Source: Branchiostoma belcheri (taxonomy: Eukaryota > Chordata > Leptocardii > Amphioxiformes > Branchiostomatidae). From it: 64,000 nucleotides of DNA. Location of the stretch: NCBI RefSeq assembly GCF_001625305.1, contig NW_017802691.1, positions 16,818 through 80,817 of the forward strand. Direction: 5' to 3'. Below the pieces are notes generated by a model. That model saw only the letters and a program-made list of their open reading frames with translations. It made no database searches and was not told the origin of the DNA. A program made the position numbers and the translations under genes. This document shows, piece after piece, positions 30,548 to 43,033 of this stretch; position 1 is the first letter of the stretch, and each line of letters begins with the position of its first letter.

Positions 30548-33140
30548 CAACAGTTGAGATTGGTTTTATTTTCATCAAGAATGTCCAACATTAGCGCGCA
30601 CGGGAGTGAGAAGGGCCGGGGCGGACTAATGATCACAGGAGGGCCTTTTGAGTGGTCGAATGGGCATTTGAACTGCAAGCATTGGCTGTTTGCATTGTGG
30701 TGGCGAAAACAGTACCCTTTAGGTACTTGTTTGACAGAGACGATGTTTGTCAAGTACAAAGTACAGAAAGCATGGTATGGTTAACAAGAGTAGTACCTTA
30801 GATCTTATATATATATGTTTTGAAGACAATATGTTTATAGTACAAAATGATTTAAGTACACAGGAAGAAACTTTTAAAACGTTTTTCCTCCCCCAACCCC
30901 AGAGTTACATAAAAATCAGTGACCCATCATTCTATAACATGGAGCAGTAAAATTTCCATACCATTGTAAATTGCTAGAGACATTTTGTATCCTCCAGCAA
31001 GACATTATCCAAATGTCTGCTAAAGCAGGTCCCCCTCGAAATTTATTGATGATGCAAACTCATCTTTTTGAGGAGTTCTGCCACTGCTCCATCGATGGAC
31101 AGTACCAGTGACCTTTGTCTTGTGAATGTCCAGTTTCCGGGTGCGCCATCATTGTTTCTATGTCTTGTAACAAGTATATATGCATCAGCAAATGATCTGC
31201 ATCTGCTCACATGACAGGATCGTCTCCAACAAAGTTATACTTGTCTTCTCTTCTGTATTGTATGGACCTCTAACGGCAGTCCCTCAAATGGCAGGAGCAT
31301 GTTTTGATGCAGTACTCGAGGGTAGGTGTATCTGAAACATTTTTCTTCTGGCAGGAGGTTCTCCTCTCTTTGCAAGCGTTCCAAGTCATCTAATGCCTTG
31401 CGGCTACGCCACTATTTTTTAAGCAGCTGATGATTTAGTATGAGACCACAGTGGTGGATACAGTGCTTGTGGTGAGATACGTGTACATATTGTCCTTGTG
31501 TTGTACTAAATGGAATCATAGGTGATGCAACACAGTATAAAGGAAAACGCAGTCCAACAGAAAATGAAGCCTCATCAGGGGAGCCACTTGGTGTTGAGGA
31601 TTCAGTGCGGCCATACTGTCTTTTCCGCTTCTCATGCTGTCATTTATTTAAATAAAAGAAAGATAATAACATGTTATTACATTCATTATATATTTCGTTA
31701 TGACGTGACTATCACAAATACATGTGTAAGACCACGCATTGCCCTTCCTGACTTTTTGGACCCATCGTTTTGTAATGAAATAAAGTAGAGCACACAAAAG
31801 TGTGAATTATTTGCAGCGTCGGCTACCTGGGTTTAAATCCGCACTTTGTAAAATAGCTACTGGATGGCGCTACTGAGTGTACCATGAACACCAGTTTTGT
31901 GTTGCATTCTTTAATAACAGTTTATTCATAAAAACCGGCCTTGCAGCTTGTACAAAAGCATGCCGAATAACACTGATTTTTTTTTTACATTTGTCAAGCA
32001 AATACAAATGCTGACCCTCCCTGTTGTCTGGTTCATTGAAAACCAACAGTTCGTGTCCATGTGTGAAGTGTCATGACGGTTTTGTGAGAGGTGTCATCAA
32101 AGGCTGTCTGGCTGTTGTATTAAAACAGACAAGAGAAGTGTTGTCCCCTGCAGTAGTTGTTCCCTCTCGTGACAGATCAATAGTGGAACCAGAATAAGCT
32201 AAGGATGTGAAAAGTTTGTTTTTCCATTTCTTTCCTATTACAATGTCTATTCCTGTCCCCCTACAAGTGAATGAACCAAAATCAAAAATCTAATCGTGTC
32301 ATGTTTGTCTAGTCCTCATCCGAGGAATAGTAGGTGTCTGACGAGTCGTTGTCGTGGATGTTCTGGTCATCCTACAGTGCAGGTTGCCAACGGGGCGGGG
32401 GCGTCAGGCAGATCATTCCTGAAGCGCACGGTGTCTAGGAAGGACTTCTGGATCCCCTCCACGAGCCGGTATACGTATGTCTTGGCCTTTAGGTTCTTGC
32501 TGCCTGCCTTCTGCCGAGGATTGGCCACACTTTGCTATAGACAGAGGTCGCTTCCCTGTCAACATTCTCATTCTGTGAATAAATCAACAAGACACATTTG
32601 TCACACCACTTGATGATTAAATTGAATGAAGACCTTTATTGCACATTTCTGCCACACTTGGCTAAGTACAGGTCACAACAAAACAAGATGAATGGACACG
32701 GATAACAGATACAAAATTAACTAACTATCGTTATATAAATTCAACTTCTCGCTTTTCAGTTATTGTAGAAATAAATGTACAGATCAGTTTTTCGATGGGT
32801 GGTTTGTCTAGTCGCATAAGAAATATGAATTTTTCTACAGTCTGCCCGTGTCACATTGTCTAAGAGTTCCTCTAGCGGGACATCACAGCCCGGCTTAGCA
32901 TTGGAATAGTGAGTGAATGAATGAATGAATGAATTTGTATGCATGTGGTAGCACGATAACTGTAGCAGATATTATTGTAGATGGAACTCGGCAAGTGCGT
33001 GAAATAGGGGAATGGGTGATGTACAAACATATACAGTTCTATCACCTCCTCCAAAGGCATGAACTATTCCCTGGGCAACGGTTTCCCACCAGTACTGGCA
33101 GTAGATCGGACATCTGAGTCATCAGCAGCTGTGGTATGCG
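30548..33140. other. no intact gene; possible decayed coding on minus strand
   Basis: Around 31,000-31,620 and 32,290-32,520 the minus strand has protein-like pieces without a recognised family. One example is GSKNLKAKTYVYRLVEGIQ, and in another frame an acidic end HDNDSSDTYYSSDED. They could be remnants of a transposase or host gene. A (GAAT)n run lies at 32,910-32,935. Nothing firm can be called. Confidence 0.3.
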
Positions 33141-33146
33141 CTGCAT

Positions 33147-33570
33147 GGGCAGGGATGAACAAGGATGGGCAGGGATGAACAAGGATGGGCAGGGATGAAC
33201 AAGGATGGGCAGGGATGAACAAGGATGGGCAGGGATGAACAAGGATGGGCAGGGATGAACAAGGATGGGCAGGGATGAACAAGGATGGGCAGGGATGAAC
33301 AAGGATGGGCAGGGATGAACAAGGATGGGCAGGGATGAACAAGGATGGGCAGGGATGAACAAGGATGGGCAGGGATGAACAAGGATGGGCAGGGATGAAC
33401 AAGGATGGGCAGGGATGAACAAGGATGGGCAGGGATGAACAAGGATGGGCAGGGATGAACAAGGATGGGCAGGGATGAACAAGGATGGGCAGGGATGAAC
33501 AAGGATGGGCAGGGATGAACAAGGATGGGCAGGGATGAACAAGGATGGGCAGGGATGAACAAGGATGGGC
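33147..33570. repeat. 20-bp minisatellite, about 21 perfect copies
   Basis: The unit GGGCAGGGATGAACAAGGAT repeats about 21 times with no variation that I can see. Because 20 is not a multiple of three, the array is open in all three minus-strand frames (a 20-residue peptide repeat containing HPCPSLFIPA and HPCSSLPILV) and closed in all plus frames. Near-perfect homogeneity indicates recent expansion, or assembly collapse/expansion. Confidence 0.95.
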
Positions 33571-33571
33571 A

Positions 33572-33672
33572 TTTCTCTCTTTGCTATACAGTTCACATTC
33601 TGTTACAAAATGACGTTCGTCTTCTATTTTGTTCAAGTTACAATATTTACATAATCTGTGTTCAAGGGGAGT
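33572..33672 (-). mobile_element. LINE C-terminal Cys-rich relic
   Basis: The minus strand reads LEHRLCKYCNLNKIEDERHF then VTECELYSKER, the C-x2-C...EDE-HF...C-x-LY motif near the C-terminus of many LINE ORF2 proteins. It is cut on one side by the minisatellite and on the other by the inverted AT-rich repeat. Confidence 0.65.
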
Positions 33673-33679
33673 TTTTTAT

Positions 33680-34165
33680 TATATAATTATGGAAAAACGT
33701 TTTAATTATGGACTCCCACCCATAAATCCCAAACGCTTAACCCAACTGTCTTAATACTTTTTATGGTAACATATTAGGTGGTAATGAATATGCGGAAAGC
33801 GTTGATGAGTCCCTTGGGAATAGTCAAATTATAGATAATTATACTATAATTATGTATAATTATACATAATGATTTTGGTATTATACATAATTATACATAA
33901 CCCTTTGGACCATTATACATAATTATAGATAAGCCTTTGGACCATTATATATAATTATACATAACCCTTTGGACCATTATCTATAATTATATATAACACT
34001 TTGGACCATTATAAATAACACTTTGGACCATTATACATAATTATACATAACACTTTGAATCATTATACATAATTATACATATTTATTACATAATCTATAT
34101 GACCATTATATATAATTATACATAACCCCTGCACTTATATTATGCAGTTATCCATAACTTTGGGA
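33680..34165 (+). repeat. left copy of inverted AT-rich terminus with minisatellite
   Basis: The first 150 bp (ATAATTATGGAAAAACGTTT, then a unique stretch with GCGGAAAGCGTTGATGAG) are followed by a 30-bp minisatellite of the type CCCTTTGGACCATTATACAT. The reverse complement of the same two-part structure lies at 44,575-44,997. The outer 150 bp are almost identical between the two copies. Confidence 0.85.
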
Positions 34166-34245
34166 TTATACTTCTGAACAAATGCACAGGGAGTCTTACT
34201 TGCAATAATTTTCCATCCATACATGCACCTGTTTACAACTCAATA

Positions 34246-35208
34246 CAGTCAAACCTGCTCAAGCTGGCCACCCATTGGACCGGAGAAAAACGGTCGGGTT
34301 GGACAGGTGGTCTGCCTGAAGAGGGTTTATTCTCCTGACTCACAACATGACTGAGAGTTAATCGTCTCCCTTTTGAGGTGTTTTGATGTCAAATACGGCA
34401 GGTATCAGGTCCTAAACTTCACAGTTCTTGGCAAATAAAGCAATACAGCTGTATTTGACTATTTGAGATTCATCAAATTTAATCACATAGGAATTTTCTG
34501 AGTACGCACAGCGGTATCAACATTTTCAAGTGCTTTGAAAGACAACTGACCGGATACCGGCTGTAAGCCCCAAGCGAATGTACTCACGGTTTAACGGATT
34601 TCTATTTATGGTGTACAGTGCAGTACATACAGTGTACAGCAACACCACTCACTCACACTCACTGTCCGGTTTATCGTCTGTTGTTCCCCGTCTTCCGAGG
34701 GTTAGACGTGCTTGCACAATACATCCAACACCACGGATGATACAAACTGTAGTACAGAAACTTTAATCGTTAAAAAACCCTCTGTAGTAATCACGCACAG
34801 TAAATCATTTGAGTAATGACAAATGGGCGTAAACCCAAGAACTTCCCACCCATATCCATTGACCCAAAATGAACCAGTGGCGGCCACCTTCGTCCTTAGT
34901 CGAAAACATCACGTCCACAACAACAGTCGAAACCCAAGACAAACTGGCCTGGATGGTTTGAGAATCGATGTTTCCATTGATTGAAGGCTTTACAGAATTA
35001 TGACCCTGCCATCCGGTCACCATGGGAAGGGATCGGGCCAAGGGCAGACCCAACTCGTGGCAGTCGTGTTGGCCAGGTGGCTGCACTGGGAAGGTCGCTT
35101 AATGCTTGCATCAATGGGGAAAATTTTCGGATCCGAGAAAAAGTGGTTGCGATGGCCAGGTGGTTTAGTTGAAGAGGTGGTCGCCTTGGCAGGTTTGACT
35201 GAACTCAG
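34246..35208. mobile_element. DNA transposon-like element with CAGTCAAACCTGC ends
   Basis: CAGTCAAACCTGCTCAAGCTGGCCACC at the left is mirrored by GGTGGTCGCCTTGGCAGGTTTGACTG at the right. AACTCA occurs just outside both ends (34,238 and 35,209), a possible target duplication. The 0.96-kb interior has short frames but no transposase motif, so it is non-autonomous. The superfamily is not assigned. Confidence 0.6.
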
Positions 35209-36380
35209 GTTGTATATAATGGATGACTCCAAACCAAAAAATCCCCATTAGTTAAACAAGCTGGTCAACTACGGTTCACTACATTATCCAGTAATAAACT
35301 GCATCATATGCCACTGCTTTGCTATTAATAAGTTGTTTATAAGCACTACTACAAATGTATTTTGAACAAATATGATGCTTCCAAGGACTAGTAGTAATTG
35401 CTTTTTGAGAAGAAAGCAGGCTATACTATATCTTAATGAAGAAAACTCAATTCAAAGTGTTTCCAAATCTCCCTGCATGTTTTTCCTGGTGCATATAGAC
35501 ATGTCCAGAGCAAGTACACCCTTGTCCTCAAGAGCACAATTGACAGGTACAACTAACAGATTGGCCAAGACATTTCTGTGCTATGAAGTTTGTCCATTTT
35601 GATTTATGATTAGTTACAGTACTTATACATGTCTCACGTGCAATTGTGGGCTAAAGGTGTTACTTCGGGGCATTAACTTACATGTAATTTTGAGGGTTTT
35701 CGACGGCATACATGTAATGGTATGTGTAGCAGCGAACTGGGAAGATACCTTTTTGTTTCTGCAGATTTTTGTTACAAATGGTAAACTAATGGTCTCCTGG
35801 AATGTGGTGAAATTTATCTCAAAAGTTTTATTTAAAAGTTTTGGGTGTGGAGACATTTGAGGGTGTGGGTACAAGCGGATTGATCTGTGTGGCCTAGGTG
35901 TCAAAAGGTCATGTGGGTCAGTTTAATGTCATTATAGGGATCTCGACAATAAAATCATGCTATTGGCCAGGAATTGTAGAAAGGAGAGTCTACGAGAATT
36001 TATGACAGTCTACTATCATGAAAATTTATGTTCAAATGGCACCCAGGCTACATCCTGGCTTGTGCTAGAATCTTTTTGCCAGAAAATGCATGATGTGAAT
36101 TTTGAGCTTTATTTGGGAATCATCATTTCAACTGAACAATGGTACAAAAAGTTTATTATGTCATGATCTATTCTTACAATGTTAGCAAACTTTAATTTTC
36201 TTTCTTAAAGTTCTTTCTGTTTTGGTACAATAGGTTGCTCTATTATTTTCAGTTTGAATTCAACAATAATCAGTGAAGTACAGAATACTAGTACTTTTTC
36301 GGTTCCACCCCAAGCCAAGCATTAGATCCAAACAAGGATATAAATTATTAATGTCCTTGATCCAAACTATTTCAACTCCC
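35209..36380. other. no gene recognised
   Basis: AT-rich sequence with short unconnected frames on both strands; no family pattern, repeat array or inverted ends were seen. Confidence 0.5.
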
Positions 36381-36381
36381 T

Positions 36382-36475
36382 AGCCTGGGTGCCATCCATC
36401 GCAGTTTCCGCAGGCTCCCTACCAGATGCCAGTGTCACTAGAGAACTGCCTATGGAGGATGACACTCAGGCTACA
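36382..36475. mobile_element. degenerate TAGCCTGG-type fold-back MITE
   Basis: TAGCCTGGGTGCCATCC at the left is roughly mirrored by GGATGACACTCAGGCTA at the right, matching the family of hAT-type MITEs in this window (29,116; 39,356; 43,034) with more divergence. Confidence 0.5.
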
Positions 36476-39355
36476 TTGTACATATATGTACAATGCAAAT
36501 GGACATATGGCATGATCCAGATGTCCGAAATTCTCAGAATGCTAATCAATCATTTTTACAGACATACTAAGTGTTAGAGACTATAAAACCTTTGATTCTT
36601 TCATATTTTTCAATCCCTTCCTGTCTCCTGTGTAGACTCAGGAGAGGGTAGAGGGTAGCCTCTACCAGGCTTCAGGAGGTGGCTGAAAAAGAGTAGAAAC
36701 TGGCCAAACAGAGTATCATACAGGGGGATTTGGTCTGCCAAAGAGTACAGACTTTGCTGCACCAGCAGCTACAGTGTCCAGCAAAAGTTGATAGAGATAA
36801 TTGACAGTAGCCTGCTAATCTAGTGGGAGGGGAACTAATTGTCACACCCTCCCTATGCTTACAGGATGGCTTCCCTCTATTGTCCCAAGGGCAATCTGGC
36901 AAAACAAACACAGCTCTGGAGGCCAACCCCATCCCCAGGTTAGGTGGGCTAGGGGTGCCAGACCCATAACACATTATCCATTATCCATAGCCAGTATACA
37001 CACTGGATATTACAAGCCTGAGGGAACTTATGGGTGCAATTGTGCTATGGATCTGACATCCAGGCTAGCCTTAGACCTCAGATCTTAGTTCTTCCTGTGT
37101 CTGATGGCACATCAGTCAGCAAGCTTCAACTTCTTTTTGTCAGCAGCTACTGTCTCTGCCTCCCAGGCTAGCTAGGGGTATACATTCCCAACAAGCACCA
37201 TGAACTGTAATTTGCAACATAAGAAATTGGACCAAATTTTGTCAAGGAATGACTTCTAAACTGAACCAAGAACACAGATGAAATTTCAAGATCACTGTGC
37301 TGTGTTCATAATCCCATGCTTGAAACTATCATGATAACCAGGCTAGCTTGAAACTAGACTACTAGCAGGTTTCAAGACAACTATTAAAAAAAAAGATACT
37401 GTCATAAGAAGAAGTAAAGTACTACTGTAGCGCAGAGGACATTATGTATGTGATCCTTTTCATAGTGGGACTGGTCCATTGTACATGTGACCATGTTGTT
37501 ATGGCAAGTGTCAGAAATTATCTACACATTTGTGTCCTGTACACGAGTACTGCTACAACTATTTCTTGAAGCAATATGTTCTTATGGCCATGTTTTCTTT
37601 AGATCTTCACAAAATTTTCTAGCCTCCACCGAAGCCTTTCTACGGGAATACGGATTGTAGAATTCGGCCAAAAAGAGAGTAAAATTGGCCAGTGCAGTCC
37701 GTCCGCGGAAGATTGTTTCTGTCCGAACTGCATGGCTAGCGCCTGAGTCAAACCCCAAGGCGGCCAAACTTCCCTGGCAAATATTCTCCTATAATATACT
37801 ATATACCAGTGGAGTTAGTTTGGTAGAGACTAAAAATTATCAAGGAGACCATATACTGAGACCAGCTGTGTTCCCTGCTGAGATGCCCTGAATGCTGTAT
37901 ACACCGCAGAGGCAGTATGCTGATAGGAATTGTTACCAAGGCTATAAATGAGCACAAGAACATTGCTATTACAGCAACAATACCATTTTACAAACAAGGT
38001 TGAAAACAAGGTAGCCTTGTTCTTCACACTTTCAGTTTTAAAAAAAATGTGCAGCTTTCTGTTAGCACTACTGTATTAAACCATGGAGGTCTCTTTTTTC
38101 TACCTCCATGATTAAACAGTTGGGATTTCTTTGTTAATAATCCTTTTAACAGCCACAGTGATGACAGTGATTGTTTTCTAAAACAGGTGACTTTCCTCTT
38201 TACAGACACAGGTTTAGGCCTAGGGACAAGCTGATTGAGTTGAGCCAGATCTGAGGACAATACCAACTTCATGGAGGGGGTAGGCTAGGAATAGTATATT
38301 GTGGTCACTTCAAATACACATTCAAAATTCTACCAGATTTTCCATAATGACTTTCCTGGTGACTAAAAGGTATAAAGAGTCCATTGGCAAATGTGAAAAG
38401 ATTAATACTTTTAACTTTTTGTATGGGAGGTTTACAGCAAAGATGCCCGGGCACTTCTGCTGTTCCATGCACAGATGGTACTGGTCAGGGCTGGTGGCTT
38501 CCCTGGGTGGCTTGAGACTGGCAGGCTCTAGACCACATGCAAATGAATGTGGTGGTGTTTACACATACAGCTTGATTGGAGCAAGGAGCTTCCTTGATTG
38601 GAGCATGTCCTTGATTGGAGCAAGGAGTTTTAAATTCAACTCCAAGCAGATGTAGGGTTTGGCTCAGTGTTGTTACGCAGCATTTGTACATCTAAAAATT
38701 GCAACATTACATCAAGCCGATTCAAGGAGGTTTTTAAACTACTCTATTTTAAAATACACTAAAGCTTGCCTTCCTAGGCCTACTCATGGCTTAATTTTTT
38801 GTTTTTGTTTTGGTCAGGTTGCTACATGTCAACAGTTTTTTTTAATACTGTAGAGTTGAAATGTGATTGAAACATTTACTAGTATTTCCAATTTTGGTGC
38901 CAAAATCCTACTACTAGTATATGAGTCTAATAATACTAGTAAGCAAGGAGCGCACAAGCACAATCCTGTTGGAAATTTCAATGTAAATATTCTGCAGTGG
39001 GAACGGTTATGCGGGTTCAAACAAAGGTCGGTCAGGTCGGTTATTGTTCTTAGACATTGCAAATCGTCACTGCCCAATTATCAAGTTGACACTAATTATC
39101 CTTGGGGAGTAGTGTCAAAGGCTTGGGCTGTTAGAGCCTGAAAACCATGGATCCTGTTATACAGTGTACCTCCATGTGAAAACATAGTCCAACTGGATTA
39201 AGGAGATTCAGCTTATGAATATGAACAAGAAAGGATAGAATGACTCTAACAAGGTATTTTGGAAGGACTAATTTTTTTTCTATTTTTAAACTTAAGAAAC
39301 TGTGGAGGGGTGTGGTGGAAGACATAAAAAATCAGGTTTGGACCCTATCCTAGAT
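36476..39355. other. no gene; mosaic of dispersed repeats
   Basis: The stretch includes a repeat with CCTCTACCAGGCTTCAGGAG (36,660), related in inverse orientation to 41,650-41,735 and 44,040-44,095. It also holds a CATGGAGGT...ACCTCCATG hairpin at 38,082-38,109 and three spaced copies of CTTGATTGGAGCA at 38,571-38,625. Reading frames are short and unrelated to known families. Confidence 0.45.
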
Positions 39356-39454
39356 TAGCCTGGATGCCAGACTCACAGCACACTGGGCCCAAAGTGCAGG
39401 ACACACTAGATATTACTTTGGGCTGGGTGTGCTATGGTTCTGGCATCCAGGCTA
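39356..39454. mobile_element. 99-bp fold-back MITE (hAT-like)
   Basis: TAGCCTGGATGCCAGA... pairs with ...TCTGGCATCCAGGCTA. ATCCTAG occurs immediately outside both ends, consistent with a 7-8-bp duplication. The interior can also fold, with some mismatches. Confidence 0.75.
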
Positions 39455-39846
39455 ATCCTAGTTCCAAATCCAATCCAGATGTTGCTCAGACCCTCCCTAT
39501 ACAGTATGTGTCCCTGTCCAGATGCTCAGACCCCCCCCCTTCCACCCGTCCAAAAGTTTAATATTTCTTTCCAAATACCATGTTGGCGCATACACAAATG
39601 TACTTCACGTTCACTGAAACAATTTCAGGTTATTCAAATAAAGCTCCTTGATTGTTTCTAATCTAAATCTTTCCAAAAAATTGTTATGTAAAAAAGGGGG
39701 AAATTTTGAAATTGTCACCATCAAGGAATGTGCTCTCTTTTCCAAATGTGGAGTTGACTCCAATAGAAATTTGTAAGGGACAAGACAACAATTTTTGAAC
39801 AAACATACATGTAGCCTGGCAACCAGACCATCGTACTAGGCTCCCT

Positions 39847-40705
39847 GGTATCTCTACAGTATTGAGAGCACAAGAAGGTTTGAAACCTCCTTGGGCACTC
39901 TGTCTTCCTTACAGGGTTGGTTTCAATTAGTTCCCCTACAGGACAGTAACAATCATTTTATAGAAAGGCTGGCTGGAAAGACCAGTACATGTACATGCAT
40001 CTTGACAGGAAAGGCCTCTTTTATGCTTTATAGGACCAAGGAGGTTTAAAATCTTTTTAAACCTCTTTGGTCTGAGTCATTTGGGGAGTCAAGGTTTTGT
40101 CCTCTCCCCTGAACTCCTTCATTATTTCATGCAGTGGATGTTAACACTCTTAAATTGATGTCATGGTGTGAATTGCCTTGATTTGCATAGGGCCAACAAA
40201 AGGCACAGTCAGTGGGAAGATACCACCTCAGGGAACCTGGAATCTTCTTGGCTCAATCAGTGNNNNNNNNNNNNNNNNNNNNCGGTATCTCTACAGTATT
40301 GAGAGCACAAGAAGGTTTGAACCTCCTTGGGCACTCTGTCTTCCTTACAGGTTGGTTCTAATTAGTTCCCTACAGGACAGTAACAATCATTTTATAGAAA
40401 GGCTGGCTGGAAAGACCAGTACATGTACATGCATCTTGTCAGGAAAGGCCTCTTTTATGCTTTATAGGACCAAGGAAGTTTTAAAATCTTTTTTAAACCT
40501 CTTTTGGTCTGAGTCATTTGGGGAGTCAAGGTTTTGTCCTCTCCCCTGAACTCCTTCATTATTTTATGCAGTGGATGTTAACACTCTTAAATTGATGTCA
40601 TGGTGTGAATTGCCTTGATTTGCATAGGGCCAACAAAAGGCACAGTCAGTGGGAAGATACCACCTCAGGGAACCTGGGAGAATAATCTTCTTGGCTCAAT
40701 CAGTG
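39847..40705. other. assembly gap flanked by a 420-bp duplication
   Basis: Bases 39,847-40,262 and 40,284-40,705 are copies of the same sequence, differing mostly by single-base length changes in short homopolymer runs, with 20 Ns (40,263-40,282) between them. This is the signature of two contig ends or haplotypes that were not merged, rather than of a true duplication. Confidence 0.9.
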
Positions 40706-40744
40706 GGCTGGGTCAGAACTTTTGACTCAGAAGGGCCTGGCTTG

Positions 40745-40983
40745 TACTCTCCAAGCAGAGGTTTGGGTTTTGGGGGTATTTTTTAATAGCGTGTTTTTAG
40801 GCTTTTTTATCGGGGTTTCTCTTTTGCACTGAATTTTTTTGGGGTTTGGTGGGAAAAAAATTCAGTGCAAAAGAGAAACCCTGATGGTGGAAAAAAAATT
40901 CAGTGCAAAAGAGAAACCCAGATAAAAAAGCCTAAAAACACACTAAAAATACCCCCAAAACCCAAACCTCTGCTTGGAGAGTA
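40745..40983. mobile_element. 239-bp fold-back MITE
   Basis: TACTCTCCAAGCAGAGGTTT at the left is the reverse complement of the right end, and pairing continues inward for about 95 bp with few mismatches. The central part has three copies of the AATTCAGTGCAAAAGAGAAA type (one inverted). There is no coding capacity. Confidence 0.88.
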
Positions 40984-42061
40984 CTATACCTGGCTTGTGC
41001 GGTTGTTAAAAAAAGGATCTGATCTGTAATAGGCTTAAGTCGTTATTAGACTCCAATGCCAGAAAATCATCATCATCACATTGCACTTGCCTACTTTATT
41101 CCAGTACTAGGGTACACAGGGATCAAATTTTCAACAACTGTCGCTGTCATTTATCAATCACTTCTAAACACAAACCTGCGTGAGTTACAGATTTTACAGA
41201 CTTTTAAATAATAAACAGTTCAGCATTGTACTATCATGACTACCAACACAGTAGCACCCATAGCACACTGGACACAAAGTATCTCAGTGAGCATGGTAGG
41301 AAGACTTGGGAAAGGCTGTCCGGTATAGCATGGAGGTAGAAAAATGAGATCTTTTACCTCCATGGGTATAGGGAGGAGAAGCTGTGATTGATGACCCCTC
41401 ACACCACAGATAGCCTCAGCAGGAGTCTACATTGTGCTAAATACAGCTCATCAGTTAATCATTAACCAGTCAATTTTCAACATGTATTTGGTGTTCATTT
41501 TTCAAAATAACACTGCTGCAGAACTCTTTTCAACAGCACTGGTGGGCAATGTTTTTGCACTTTATGATCTTGGCAAGGAAGTTGTATGTCAGACACCGTC
41601 TGGACCTAGTAGAAGGATAAGCCCCGAAAGTGTCAAACTGTACTCTTGAGCAGACCAAATCCCCTGGGATGTTATCTTTCTATGAGTATTTGGCCCATTT
41701 TTACTCCTTCCAGCTGCTCCCTGAAGCCTGGTAGAGCCTGATGGATTACTTAAAGTCTGTTATTCTGTTGGTGTTTGGTCTAATTTTCTGCATTTCTACA
41801 TCCCACCAAGTCCTTGACTGCAGCGCTGCGTGACGAACTACAGAATGAAGGATTGTCCGTACATGTCCCGACACGCTCTCTTCGGGGTCACGTGTTGGAG
41901 ACTCGTTGTCTCGCGAGAGTTTTCGTGCCAATTCCATCATATGGTAGCACCATCTGAACATTAGAAGTGCACTCTTAACCCTCCAACTAGCGAGAGGTGT
42001 CTAAGGAATCAGAATAGGTCCTTGAGTATTACTATTAGTTATATCACGGAGGTTATATAGA
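40984..42061. other. no gene; dispersed repeats
   Basis: A CATGGAGGTAGAAAAA... TTTTACCTCCATG palindrome lies at 41,329-41,364. A repeat ending GAAGCCTGGTAGAGCC lies at about 41,720. A 71-aa plus-strand frame at 41,434-41,649 shows VGNVFALYDLGKEVV, but I recognise no family. Confidence 0.45.
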
Positions 42062-42192
42062 ATACAACACGGTGTATTCCGTATCACCAGAGGTACCAGC
42101 CCGACCGCGGGTCAGATCGCCCGACGGCCGAAGGGAGATCCGATCCGCGGGAGGGCCGGGACCGAGGGTGATGCGGAAACACCGTGTTGTAT
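42062..42192. mobile_element. 131-bp MITE, ATACAACACGGTGT ends
   Basis: ATACAACACGGTGTATTCCG at the left is mirrored by CGGAAACACCGTGTTGTAT at the right. The interior is GC-rich and partly self-complementary (GATCGCCCGACGG, GATCCGCGGGAGG). A degenerate relative lies at 44,309-44,425 with the shared core AGGTACCAGCCTGACCGCGG. Confidence 0.8.
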
Positions 42193-42436
42193 CTTATTTA
42201 TGTCATACCCACCCAAGAAAACTTCAATTCAAAATGAGCAAAAATTTGGTGTCCCTAAACCCAAACATATGTCTGAATTTTGTATTCAAATTTTCAAAAG
42301 CGGTGCACGCGGTTGACTTTGACTTTATTGGGATCCGCACTTAGCTTACAAAATTGTATTGCAGCTATTCTTACTGTGGTCCTTAAAGACTCACATGACA
42401 CACATGCGGTTAGGGCGAAATGCGTTCAAATCATTC

Positions 42437-42801
42437 TTTGGTGGCAAGTCTAAATCGGTGTGGCCTAAAGCAGTCCCAAGTTTTACTTTTAGCTGATTAA
42501 CCTAACTTAATGATATTGGATTCATTTTCTCTTTTATAAATGATACTAGTACCTAGTATCATCCAATATGTTATGTCATCCAATGCATTTAGCCTCAGAA
42601 GTAAAGTACAGCCCGGTCCAGAACACCCGTATCGAACGTAATTGCGGCCCAGGTAAGACATAAAAAGTGCTATATACATGTATCAACGAAGGATGTGTTG
42701 ATGATGATAAAAGAGAAAATGAATCCAATATCATTAAGTTAGGTTAATCAGCTAAAACTTGGGACTGCTTTAGGCCACACTGATTTAGACTTGCCACCAA
42801 A
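42437..42801. mobile_element. 365-bp MITE with about 105-bp arms
   Basis: The left arm (42,437-42,540) and right arm (42,706-42,801) are reverse complements at about 95%, starting TTGGTGGCAAGTCTAAATC. The interior contains ATGATACTAGTACCTAGTAT, itself a short palindrome. Non-coding. Confidence 0.88.
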
Positions 42802-43033
42802 GGGGTCTGAGATTTGGCCTATGATTCCTGGAACAATGCTGTGGTGATCATAAAATACTTAACACCCAATTAGACCTAATCTTTCTTTTGATGAAATAAA
42901 CTGCATCCATTGTGGAGGTTGGTTATCACCCATACACAAAACACACATACTAAAGATGGGTGAGAATGGGGAGGAGAGGTGATTATCACACCCTGGTGAT
43001 ACAATCAACAAGTTCCAAAGCAGCAAGAGTGAC

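Noticed and set aside
33147-33570. CRISPR-like regular repeats
   Set aside because: Units are contiguous with no spacers; a minisatellite in animal DNA.
33042-33636. Three minus-strand frames of 146-190 codons with HPCPSLFIPA repeats
   Set aside because: They are the 20-bp minisatellite read in three phases, not genes.
36672-36974. 100-aa minus-strand frame
   Set aside because: Lies across a dispersed repeat; no motif and not conserved in its repeat relatives.
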